Of a stretch of 64,000 nt of DNA, positions 1 through 10,318 are shown one piece after another. This stretch comes from Siphonodentalium dalli (lineage: Eukaryota > Mollusca > Scaphopoda > Gadilida > Siphonodentaliidae). A program made the translations under genes and the position numbers. The stretch covers positions 93,877,343 through 93,941,342 of the forward strand of contig CP136065.1 of NCBI GenBank assembly GCA_032622095.1. The letters are read 5' to 3'. Each line of letters starts with the position of its first letter. Position 1 is the stretch's first letter. Below the pieces are notes generated by a model. It worked only from the letters and a program-made list of their open reading frames with translations. It did not search any database and was not told the origin of the DNA.

Positions 1-462
1 TAAAATTCTGACCAAACATCCGACGGGATCTCGGCGCATCCCGTTATGTGTGTGTATCATGCACCCCCCCCCCCCTCCCCAACTTTGGTCAAAATTATCA
101 ACAGTTTGAAATTTCAAGTCTGACATAGTAGTTGGAAATTTCGGGATAATTTGTTGTTTTTAGACCCACAGTTTGGTCTGATATGGGCATTAGTTGGAAA
201 GCTTGGTGTACCGTTTGTGAGATTGGTCTGGGGGAATGAGTATACATGAATGTCGTCGCGCAGAGTTCAAGACCCATAGGTATAATATCAATTTATCATA
301 AATATTCTGCATAAAGAGAGATAGAATCATGGCGCCCAAGACTGTACCACCATACAATAATATAGATGTAAATATATGGAAATATATTCAGCGGCCAAAC
401 GCATCGAAAAATATTTATTTAGCGGTAAGAGGATTAAAGGTGAAAAATAGCTAATGACATAC
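1..462. other. Intron of the DHRS4-like gene, no gene seen
   Basis: This lies downstream of the last visible DHRS4-like exon on the minus strand and so should be intron. It contains a short poly-C run near 64-78. A segment around 90-150 with the recurring text TTGGAAATTTC is also seen near 9361-9440 and 29640-29770, so it is probably a dispersed repeat fragment. I see no coding exon here. Confidence 0.5.
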
Positions 463-486
463 CTCATCCCACAGCGCTTCATCTGT
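463..486 (-). CDS. DHRS4: DHRS4-like dehydrogenase, 24-base micro-exon (exon 4)
   Basis: Read on the minus strand this is ACA GAT GAA GCG CTG TGG GAT GAG, giving TDEALWDE. It is preceded by a pyrimidine-rich tract ending TTTCAG and followed by a GTATGT donor. Exon 3 ends in phase 0 and this exon starts and ends in phase 0. DHRS4 proteins have a similar stretch (TEEVWDK) just before the helix carrying the catalytic Asn, at about this distance after the GGID strand, so the match is in the right place. An eight-codon match can arise by chance, but splice sites, phase, order and homology all agree. The next exon (NVKAP region, Ser-Tyr-Lys site) lies beyond the left edge. Confidence 0.8.
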
Positions 487-679
487 CTGAAACAAACAAA
501 AGCACGTAAATGTCAGCTGAAGCCATACATGATTCCATGGAGATGTCCATCATTAGACCACTGGTTGGCAGCTGCTACAGGCTAATCATTTAATATTTCT
601 CTTGTGAGTTTTGTGTTGATAATATGGGGCGCCGTTTTCTATTTATTAACTATTTTGTGATATCAATAATTTATTTTGT

Positions 680-2113
680 GGTATCATAAAATTTTAACCA
701 TTTAGTGATATCACATATTCGATTCCATTATATCATATATTCATTTTGTAATATCAACACTGAGAAAAATCCTTAGTCACAATGACTTTGTTCTTAGTCT
801 TCAGCTAAGTTAGTCATTATGGCTAAGTTCAAATTGATACGACTAACTTAGTTGTTTGTCAAATAAATGACTAATAGATTTTACGATATCATAAAATCTA
901 ATCAATATATATAATATCCTAGGAAATCTAGGTATTATATTGGAGTATTGAACGTTCTTAAAGGGCGTGGAATAAATACAGAACACAACTTGCATCATAT
1001 ATATATGAAATCTTTTATCATAAAATTGTAAGTATTTAGTGATATCACATATTCGATTCTATTATATCATATATTCATTTTGTATATCAACACTGAGAAA
1101 AATCCTTAGTCACAATTACCTTTGTTCTTAGTCTTCAGCTAAGTTAGTCATTATGGCTAAGATAAATTGATACGACTAACTTAGTTGTTTATCAAATAAA
1201 TTTGACTAATAGATTTTACGATATCATAAATTCTAATCAATATATACAATATCCTAGGAAATCTAGGTATTATATTGGAGTATTGAACGTTCTTAAAGGG
1301 CGTGGAATAAATACAGAACACAACTTGCATCATAAATATGAAATCTTTTATCATAAAATTGTAAGCATTTAGTGATATCACATATTCGATTCTATTATAT
1401 CATATAATTCATTTTGTGATATCAACACTGAGAAAAATCCTTAGTCACAATGACTTTGTTCTTAGTCTTCAGCTAAGTTAGTCATTATGGCTAAGTTAAA
1501 ATTGATACGACTAACTTCGTTATTTGTCAAATAAATGACCAATTGATTTTATGATATCATAAAATCAAATCAATATATATATAATACCCTAGGAAATCTA
1601 GGTATAATATTGGACATTCTTAACCCTTTCAGTGCCAGGTCCGATTTTTGTATCAACCCATATACCCTGTGCCAAAGCATTCTCTTATATATGCGAGTCA
1701 ACCATAGGTCGCCTCGCATATATAAAAGAATGCATTGGCCTAACAATTCTTCATCATTTGTTATTATTTTTTACAATTTTTTACAATTTTAATAATTTTT
1801 TCTTATATTCTTTAACAGACTTATTTTGTAGATTTAGTGCCAGGGAATCTTACATTTTTCATGGGCATCAAAATTATTACTATGAATACTTGGTGATAGT
1901 TTTGAGTTATAACCCTAAGGTTTTAACCAGTTTGTTTTTAAATTCGCTATAGCATGCTTAAGCATACCCAATTTTTTTTTAATATTTTAGGGCCGATTTT
2001 ACAGATCGTAAATTAGGGCCGATGATATCGGCCCCTGGCACTGAAATGGTTAAAGGGCGTGGAATAAATACAGAACACAACTTGCATCATATATAAATCT
2101 AGAATCTTTTATC
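680..2113. repeat. 334-bp tandem satellite, three copies
   Basis: The same unit begins near 758, 1091 and 1426 (each at CACTGAGAAAAATCC), so the period is about 333-335 bases, with a partial unit upstream. Each unit carries GATATC-rich stretches and the conserved text CTTAAAGGGCGTGGAATAAA. Copies 1 and 2 are intact. Copy 3 is interrupted between 1620 and 2053 by a TTAA-flanked element. Short open frames here are not conserved as protein. Confidence 0.9.
1620..2053. mobile_element. piggyBac-type MITE with TTAA duplication
   Basis: The element is bounded by TTAA at 1620-1623 and 2050-2053 and has inverted ends, CCCTTTCAGTGCCAGG on the left and CCTGGCACTGAAATGG on the right. Copies 1 and 2 of the surrounding satellite read GTTCTTAAAGGGCG at this point, so the pre-insertion site with a single TTAA is visible beside it. 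TTAA duplication and CCC...GGG termini are the signature of piggyBac transposition. It holds no transposase. An inner hairpin (about 1673-1750, TTCTCTTATATATGCGAG type) is the same module found in the second MITE family of this window. Confidence 0.9.
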
Positions 2114-2475
2114 GAACTCGTTGTGTGCGCGCATATAGTCAGTTCGTCCAATCTCCACATCGTTGTGCTGTCCCAACTCATTCAAAAAATATTCTCGATT
2201 AAGATGCGCGTTGTGGTATTTATGCATGTATCAGGCACGTTGGTAATCTTCTCCTAGCTATGCAAAGGGTTCACAAAGGGCGCATACGATCCAATTTGTT
2301 GAAAGGTTCATTGGTGAACATGCAACGACCATTGCATTGATACACAATGCCGTTGATAAAAAGTTGATGACATCGCGAATAACACTGATTATAACTACCC
2401 GACATGGACACATGGAAATGGGAAGCCATATCGATGGAGCTAATCGATAATAACCGAGACCGTATGCATGTATAT

Positions 2476-2592
2476 CCCCTCACTCGTTATGCGATGACAG
2501 TGTATGCAGATAACATGTACCCCTCGCTCGTTGTGCGATGACAGTGAATGTAGATAACATGTACACTCGCTCGTTGTGCGATGACAGTCAGT
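2476..2592. repeat. 43-bp minisatellite, about 2.6 copies
   Basis: Three successive units carry CTCGTTGTGCGATGACAGTG followed by GATAACATGTAC, at spacings of 43-44 bases. The last unit is partial. No coding role is apparent. Confidence 0.8.
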
Positions 2593-3256
2593 GATGTTAT
2601 TCTCCCGCTTGTTAGCCCCACAATTAAAATAAAACAAGTGCGCAATATACCGAGTGAGTTTTAATCAAATTTACTCCATCACCTCATATACGACAGGGCG
2701 AAATTCCGTTGCAAATATACACCATAAGAAGGCGTAATAATCCAATCTTCATCTAAGGTATTAGCTAGGATCAGACACACGTACGTGTAACTTGTAACGT
2801 GTGTTGTCATGCCAATGACCGATCAGTACTGTGCAGTCAGAGATTTGCCGGTGTGGAATTATTTTAATTTAGTTGAGCCAGTTGTGGCTTCTTGCACTCG
2901 CATGTCGTGGTTGGAACAGAACGATAATGAACATGCATTGTAACATTTATCAGGCTTCCAGTATCAGCTAAAAATGACAAATAAAACAATAGAGTTATCT
3001 CGCTTTTAAATATTATATCCGACTGTTATCTGCAAGTTTCATTGGACACTGGTTGATATAATACACGTGTCGGATTGGCGCCGTTAAACCACACGGCTTT
3101 TCCCGCCAAGGGCATATCCATAGCAACAGACGGAACAAATTACACGTACGTGTGACTGATATTGGCCATTATAAAGTTAGAAGCCAAAGCTATGCGGGCA
3201 ACATTACCATGCAGGAGAATGGCCGGAGTGTATCCGCTCGGAAATATTTGTCATTA

Positions 3257-5000
3257 GAGACCTTTCGCAAAACTCACGTTTACGATTACGGATACGGATA
3301 GGGTACTACGTCACCAACCTGTGTGTACTTTCTAATCGTTCTCGCATTTTACTATCCGTAATAACGGTTACGATTTCATGGTTTCTAATAAGCTCAAATA
3401 ACACCTGAAATTTATTTTCTGCAATATATCACTTTACTCCGTTCGAGACTGTATATGTATATCATGTAAACCACCCAGTTGTATTGAGCTACGACCTCGA
3501 TATGCTGTTTAGATTGTCAATCACTGTACTCGTCGTCGTGAATCACGAGCTTCCCGCGAAATAAGATGGCTATTCACAACGGATAGCCATCTCTGGCTGC
3601 GACAGAAACTTTACAGTAAGAGGAGTGCACTATGAAACCAGTCGCCAAAAATATAGTTTATAGTGTGCGATGCATGAGGAGTTTTGAGTGATTATTATGT
3701 GCAAGATAGGACACAATATGCAGTGAAATTCAACATTATTTAATTCAACAACCCATGGTCGTTTCCTAACGTGTGCAGTTATAGAATGCCTCAGGTTCGA
3801 GAGCCTAAAGAATGGCATAACCCTATTAATGAAAAGTGAAAGATTTTGTGTTCTCTTCCCCTTTCCCGAATTGAATAGTTCATTCAATTTAATAATATTC
3901 GGTTTTCGGTAGAAGTTGGGTTTTATATATCTCTCTCGTAGAGTCTGTAATGCAGGGCATTTAAAATTACACGGAATTCATAACCGATTTTAAAATTACA
4001 TGGAATTCATAACCGAGTTCTAAGTTCCATAAAGTACTCTGTCTGAGAAATCTGAACTACCCTGGATCCCGATTCAACTGGTAAGTAGTAATTTCTGCTC
4101 CTGGACCGTAACTAAAATAATATTTGGCACACCCACCGACATCACCAGAGCTCAGCAGTCTCTGTCAGGTTTGTTCTTTGCATTTATTTTTAATTTAAAA
4201 AACACGCACAAATGCGGCATTTAAAGGTACTCAATCCGATTAGATGTCCCCATATCATCAGATTCCAACAACAATATTTTTTTGAAATACCGCTTCTGTT
4301 ATCAGAATCGAGTAATTGCTCAACATTAATGCTAACCACAGTCAACTATATTATAAAATTGCCCAAAACCTGTTATTTATCAACATTTTGTTCAACGAAA
4401 TTTTGATGCACATCGCTTCTACCGTGTCGACTTTGTTTCAATTTGGTAGTAACAAATCAGAAGTGATGCACGTCAGCGAGCTCACAACCTTATGTCGGAT
4501 TTCCTATACCCAAAGAGGTGAAGCCGAAATAGCATTGAAATCAAATCGCGGACATGAAGGGGCTTGAACGATGGCGTCGTGGTTGGTGTGAGGTCCAAAT
4601 TCAGGAACCCTCTTCCCCATCAGCATAGCGTCTATCTGGTCATCCATGCTAACAACGAACTGTATTTCCACCACATATGACCTGGCATTTATACATGTAT
4701 TGCCACAATATATCACGAGAATCCCGGGCCGTACGTTGTGACTGGTCGAATTATTGACAATATTAACAGGTCATGATTAACGCAATGTTGCAAATGAGAC
4801 GATAAGTGAAGTATTAAGTGACTGTATACCAAACACACGCTTTGAGTTGTAAACGTGGTGCGAAATAATGATCGTACGTGTTCGTTAAAACTCTTACGCG
4901 TAATCGTTTTGCGAAATGACTTTTGGCCATACGGATAGACTTACGACTACGAATAGCTATCCGTATTCGTAATCGTAAACGTGAGGATGCGAAAGGTCTC
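3257..5000 (+). mobile_element. 1.74-kb TA-flanked TIR element, copy A
   Basis: The element starts GAGACCTTTCGCA and ends TGCGAAAGGTCTC, with TA immediately outside both ends (3255-3256 and 5001-5002). The terminal inverted repeats run about 45 bases and contain CACGTTTACGATTACG. A TA target duplication suggests Tc1/mariner-type transposition, but no transposase frame is present, so this would be a non-autonomous relic; the superfamily is an inference. An inner tandem duplication of TGGAATTCATAACCG lies near 3970-4015. Short open frames inside are not recognisable proteins. Confidence 0.85.
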
Positions 5001-5353
5001 TATTGAAGCTAATGGAGCACATCGGTGGACACTGCGGACATGTTGATTGTTTCTGTCACCGGGTTACTGTTTGCACGTTGTTCTGCAAGTTGGGCCGGTA
5101 TCTCAAAACTTGTAGCTTTGTCGCCGTAAAATCACATGACTTTTCCACCCAAATGTATTATATAGCCATAGCAATACCATAGTAAAACACGTTGAAAGAC
5201 AACGTGTATGTTTGTATGTATGTGTGTATGTACGTGTGGCTGATCTTGGCTATTACTTGATGTAATGCCATTATGCACGTGTGGGTCGAACAGACATGGC
5301 TTATTGGAACCTCAGAAATTATGTATACGCAATCTGGTAGTGTAGCGACAGTA
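5001..5353. other. Spacer between the two inverted 1.74-kb elements
   Basis: This 353-base spacer resembles, in diverged form, the DNA left of copy A (3040-3256). Both carry a CCATAGCAA segment followed by ACGTGTG(A/G)CTGAT. That suggests an older duplication into which the elements inserted. It also holds a TGTATGTATGTGTGTATG low-complexity run near 5205-5232. No gene is seen. Confidence 0.5.
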
Positions 5354-7105
5354 GAGACCTTTCGCATCCTCACGTTTACGATTACGAATACGGATAGCTA
5401 TTCGTAGACGTAAGTCTATCCGTATGGCCAAAAAGTCCTTTCGCAAAACGATTACGTGTAAGAGTTTTGACGAACACGTACGATAATTATTTCGTACAAC
5501 TTTTACAACTCAAATCGTGTGTTTGGTATACAATCCCTTAATACTTCGCTTATCGTCTCATTTGCAACAATGCGATAATCATGACCTGTTAATATTGTCA
5601 ATAATTCGACCAGTCACAACGTACAACCCGGGATTCTCGTGATATATTGTGGCAATACAGGTATAAATGCCAGGTCATATGTGGTGGAAATTCAGTTCGT
5701 TGTTAGCATGGATGACCAGATAGACGTTATGTTGATGGGGAAGAGGGGTTCCTGAATTTGGACCTCACATCAACCACGACGCCATCGTTCAAGCCCCTTC
5801 AATTCCGCGAGTTGATTTCAATGCGATTTCGGCTTCACCTCTTTGGGTTTAGGAAATCCGACATAAGGTTGGTGAGCTCGCTGATGTGCATCACTTCTGA
5901 TTTGTTACTACCCCAAATCGAAACAAAGTCGACACGGTAGAAGCGATGTGCATCAAGTTGCTTTTTGTCAGATATTTGACAAACCGGCAGAATTTCGTTG
6001 AACAAAATGTTGATAAATAACAGGTTTTGGGAAATTTTAGAATATAGTTGACTGTGGTTAGCATTAATTTTGAGCAATTACTCGAGTCTGATAACAGAAG
6101 CGGCATTTAAAAAAAAAATTGGAATCTGATTTGATGGGGACATCAAATCGGATTGAGTACCTTTAAATGCCGAATTTGTGCGTGTTTTTTAAATTAAAAA
6201 TAAATGCAAAGAACAAACATGACAGAGACCGCTGAGCTCTGGTGATGTCGGTGGGTGTGCCAAATATTCTATTAGTTACGGTTCAGGAGCAGAAGTTGCT
6301 ATACTTACCAGTTGAATCGGGATCAAGGTCTTTATGTGACTTGAACTCGGTTATGAATTCCATGTAATTTTAAAATCGGTTATGAATTCCATGTAATTTT
6401 AAAATGCCCTGCATTACAGACTCTACGAGAGAGATATATAAAACCCAACTTTTACCGAAAACCGAGTATTATTAAATTGAATGAACTATTCAATTCGGGA
6501 CAGGGGAAGAGAACACAAAATCTTTCACTATTCATTAATAGGGTTATGCCATTATTTAGGCTTTCCTGAGACATTTTATAACTGCATACGTTAGGACACC
6601 ACCATGTGTTGTTGAATTAAATAATTGTTGAATTTCACTATATATTGTGTACTATCTTGCACATAATAATCACACAAAACTCCCCATTCATCGCACACTA
6701 TATACTGTATTTTTGGCGACTGGTTTCATAGTGCACTCCTCTTACTGTAAAGTTTTCCGTCACAGCCAGCGATGGCTATCCGTTGTGAATAGCGATCTTA
6801 TTTCGCGGGAAGCTCGTGATTCACGACGACGAGTACATTGATTGACAATCTAAACAGCATATCGAGGTCGTAGCTCAATACAACTGGATGGTTTGCATGA
6901 TATACATATACAGTCTCGAACGGAGTAAAGTAATATATTGCAGAAAATAAATTTCAGGTGTTATTTGAGCTTATTAGAAACCATGAAATCGTAACCGTCA
7001 TTACGGATAGTAAAATACGAGAACGATTAGAAAGTACACAAAGGTTGGTGACGTAGTACCCTATCCGTATCCGTAATCGTAAACGTGAGTTTTGCGAAAG
7101 GTCTC
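5354..7105 (-). mobile_element. 1.75-kb TA-flanked TIR element, copy B (inverted)
   Basis: This is a second copy of the element at 3257-5000 in the opposite orientation. It starts GAGACCTTTCGCATCC and ends TTTTGCGAAAGGTCTC, again with TA on both sides (5352-5353 and 7106-7107). The two copies match closely along their whole length, so 3257-7105 forms a long inverted repeat with a 353-base loop. No transposase is encoded. Confidence 0.85.
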
Positions 7106-7433
7106 TAGTACAGGGCCATACACGTAATGTACACGAAATATCGGTATATATGTGTCCATTTTACAATGCTTTTATGTGGCTTTACCAGAATCTATCATTG
7201 TAACCCTAAATTTACCATGCCTTTATTTGGAATTCATAAGGGAACATCCTTTTACATGGGTTTTACGCGGCTTTTATCAGTGTATATTATTGTAAACCTG
7301 AATGTACCACATATAGCCTGGAATATAGCCTGGAATCCCATGGTTTACCGGGCTTAAATTAACCAGAATGGGTTTATATACTTAAGATGTGTTTGCTAAT
7401 TTTGCTAATTATTTATTTTACGGTATATCTCAC

Positions 7434-7508
7434 CTCGAGAGCTTTATGCATGACTGCTATTCCTGGAACACAAACTATTGAGTCGATTCCACCGAACGTT
7501 TCAACCGT
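7434..7508 (-). CDS. DHRS4: DHRS4-like dehydrogenase, exon 3
   Basis: The 75-base exon lies between a CTTTCAG acceptor and a GTGAGA donor and encodes residues 158-182 of the assembled protein, starting TVETFGGIDSIV. The GGID motif is the end of helix D and start of strand beta-4 in classical short-chain dehydrogenases. Phase is 0 at both ends and joins the neighbouring exons without a gap. At the place where the family normally has the Asn-Asn/Ala-Ala-Gly motif closing beta-4, this protein reads VPGI (171-174), so it is a divergent paralogue or has altered structure there. Confidence 0.9.
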
Positions 7509-8769
7509 CTGAAAGACAAACAATAATGCAAGAAATAGTTTCGTTCTAGAAGGTCAGCCCCGGGTAAGTGTCAAAAAGGTATCTGGTTTCCAAACGCTAA
7601 CAAAGAATTCCACTTGTAACGGTGCTACTGACATTTGCCTTCAAATACCTGCATGTATCATTGATTCTTGTCAGATAATTGCGCGCTATTTACAGGCAAA
7701 TGCCGGTAGCATGGCTACAGGTGGAATTACGGGGATTTTACTTCGCATGTAGTTATAGGTGTGATACAGATGCATTTTATATGCTTGCTTCCGTTCATAT
7801 TCTGGCACCATATCGTTTTCTACGACGAAATTCCTACAAACCATACTGTGCAAACTTGCCATTGTATGAACGTACCCTAACAGTAAATATGACAGTAATG
7901 TTTACACAACAGTGGTTTTGACATGCGAAGTCACATTTTTGGAGAGTTATTAATAATGAAATAAGAACAAAGTCAATATATATTGGTTCTTATACTTGTT
8001 GATGATAGTTGTTTTACAGACTATTATGTTATTTTGCTTGAACCAACTGCGAATGCCTTGCGCCATTCAAGAAATTGGTACTATAATTTCCAGAAAGTGC
8101 AATAAAAACTCTTCTTTCTTGTTTTCAGGGGTGGTATACCTTTAAAAACACGTCTGAAACGAAAACGCCAGATAATGTTGCCTCGTAAGTTATGTTTCTA
8201 TAACCAGTGATTATATATAGGAGAACTCGTGAGCATTGTGTGCGACAATTCATATAAAAGTCATTTTTATAATCAGGTTTTTGGGGATACTTTCAAAACA
8301 GCCTTCTGAAATGAAAACGCCATGAATGTCGTTTCTGAAATGAAGTTTTGATAATCAGTGATCATGAGCGATGATAGGAGTACTATATAACAATATGAAA
8401 ATCAGCTCTATACTCAAAAGTTAGAATAAAAGTCATTTTGGGGGGTTTCGGGAGTACTTTCAAAACATCACTTCTGAAATTAAAACGCCATGGAATTTCG
8501 TTTCTGAAATGAAGTTTTGATGATCAGTGATGACGGGAGAACTAACAATATAAACACAATCTTTGTACCCAAAACGTTTTTGAAAAAGTCCTTTTTGTGG
8601 AGTCTCGGGCATATAAATGCCAGGAATTTGGAACTTAAGAAATCGGTTTACTTTGAAGGTTCTTGAGATGTAACAAATCTGGGGCATCACACATTTCATA
8701 CCCGATTATGCAAATAAAACCTAGAGCTGGCTTTCGGATTACATATCACATTTTGACATCATTATTCAC
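7509..8769 (-). other. Intron 2 of the DHRS4-like gene
   Basis: The intron begins GTGAAT at 8769 and ends CAG at 7509. Its right part holds the tandem repeat described at 8128-8640. The stretch 7509-8127 shows no recognisable gene, repeat or hairpin. Confidence 0.8.
8128..8640. repeat. Diverged tandem repeat, about three units of 150-190 bp
   Basis: Three successive units carry GAAA(A/C)GCCA, TTTCTGAAATGAAGTTTTGAT, an ATCAGTGAT segment and AAAAGTC(A/C)TTTT, separated by 150-190 bases. Divergence between units indicates an old array. It lies inside intron 2 of the DHRS4-like gene. Confidence 0.65.
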
Positions 8770-8941
8770 CTTAGTTATCAAAGCACTTCTGTCCTCCCTT
8801 TTGTTGACGTCACACACCGTTCCCTGTACATCATACTGGGATAGTTCCTTTGTCGCTCTCTCCACATTTTCTGGTGATCGGCTACATATCATAACACTTG
8901 CACCCTCTTCTGCCAACCTCATAGCGCTCATAAAGCCAATT
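8770..8941 (-). CDS. DHRS4: DHRS4-like dehydrogenase, exon 2
   Basis: The 172-base exon follows a CCTAG acceptor and ends at AAG|GTGAAT. It encodes residues 101-157 and begins with the last base of the Gly codon whose first two bases end exon 1, completing TDGIGF. It holds the second half of the nucleotide-binding Rossmann unit: the glycine-rich turn, the helix MRLAEEGASV, the CSR segment that in this family favours NADP(H), and the CDV strand end. The closest family I recognise is DHRS4 (peroxisomal/mitochondrial NADPH-dependent retinal and carbonyl reductase). The open frame on the opposite strand is a shadow. Confidence 0.93.
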
Positions 8942-9026
8942 CTAGGATGAATTTATCAATAGTACAATGTGTATGATGTTGTGGTGTAAAATAACGCGAA
9001 CTGCTTTGGATGACATCAACGTACAT

Positions 9027-9198
9027 TTAACCCTTTCAGTGCCAAGTCCGATTTTGTATCAACCCATATTTCCTTTATCATTTTTCAAATTTATTGATTA
9101 TAATAATGTATCACATTACTATAATCAATAAATTTAAACAAAATGATCAAGGAAATATGGGTTGATACAAAAATCGGACTTGGCACTGAAAGGGTTAA
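9027..9198. mobile_element. piggyBac-type MITE, 172 bp
   Basis: The element is flanked by TTAA at 9027-9030 and 9195-9198. Inverted ends CCCTTTCAGTGCCAAG and CTTGGCACTGAAAGGG extend inward almost to the centre, so the whole element folds on itself. The family is the same as at 1620, 41061 and 45526. Confidence 0.9.
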
Positions 9199-10318
9199 GC
9201 TACAATTGTAATACGAGATTGCCTTTGCAAAGCTATAGTCTTGACCATGCAGCGGGTGTCCGACTTATAATTTTAACTGCGCCCATTGAACTAGACCCGG
9301 CACCCCTCATGGCAGCACCCCCACTTGTGATGGAATTTTCCATTTCTAAATGGTGCCTCAGCTTTTCAACGGTTGGAAATGTCCAACTTGACACCGAATA
9401 ACTCCACCCCTATGGTCTGAAATTTCCAACTGATAGCAGTATAACATGTTCAAAGATTTTACCTACATTGAGAACATATGACCATGACAAATAGTATGCA
9501 CAGAAATGCATATACAGCTGTGTACAGTGAATCCCCCCCCCCCGCAAATCTCTGTTTTAGTGTCAAAAGTGTCCAAAAATGGTCGGGGAAAAAAACTGCC
9601 GAAAACGGAAAACAGTTTGGACGCGGTGCTGGGTGCATGGGTCCCAACAAGGGTCGAAAGGAAAAAAATCAGTATATGTGCCTGAAAATATTTTCTATTT
9701 TTGCATTCTGGGTTATCTGCCATCTGTAACATAGTCTTATTCTCGCCGGTTATTCCGAACTCTACATATGATGGAAATCTGGTGACCGTACTGTACGAAG
9801 CACAGAATATAGAAACCAACAACACCATTTGAGTAGTCTCCCTTTCGTAGAAACTTAATTCACCCATGTCAAACATATACATGTAACGCACATACGAATG
9901 TTTTGAAGTAATTATACAAGTGTCGTTTACATTATTCATGTGATGCATTATTTTGTATTACATGTTTATTTATTTATTTATTTATTATTTGTATTATTTA
10001 TCTCGTTTATTGAATCTATTTATATTATATTGCGTGACGTAAATTATTGAGAAATAACGTCATGCGTAATGACATTAAATCTTGTGGAAACCCGCTAAAA
10101 CAAAACAAAAATCCAATTTTTTTGTTTTAACGTTTTAAGTGATTTCCTTCGTAAAAAGAGTCTTCGAGATAAAGAACCCTCTCAATACTTTAGAATACGG
10201 TATAGATTTAACCTAGCTACTACGGTGACATCGGTTACATATTCCCAGTTCCTTATTCCTTATTCGGAAACATTCAATCTTGACCAAATAAACGGTGCGG
10301 TAAGGTGGTCAACCCAGA

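Larger units (their letters stand above)
487..7433 (-). other. Intron 3 of the DHRS4-like gene (6.9 kb)
   Basis: The intron between exons 3 and 4 begins GTGAGA at 7433 and ends CAG at 487. It is filled with repeats listed separately: the 334-bp satellite, a TTAA MITE, a 43-bp minisatellite and two inverted copies of a 1.74-kb element. The stretch 2600-3256 and the last 300 bases (7108-7433) hold no gene I can recognise. The 200 bases before the first large element (about 3040-3256) resemble, in diverged form, the spacer between the two large elements (about 5040-5260). Confidence 0.75.

Noticed and set aside
8663-8950. 95-codon plus-strand frame opposite DHRS4-like exon 2
   Set aside because: It is a shadow of the real exon on the minus strand; it has no homology of its own.
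9463-9948. 161-codon minus-strand frame in DHRS4-like intron 1
   Set aside because: It lacks recognisable domains or splice-compatible partners, runs over a poly-C/G tract, and lies inside an intron of a gene on the same strand.
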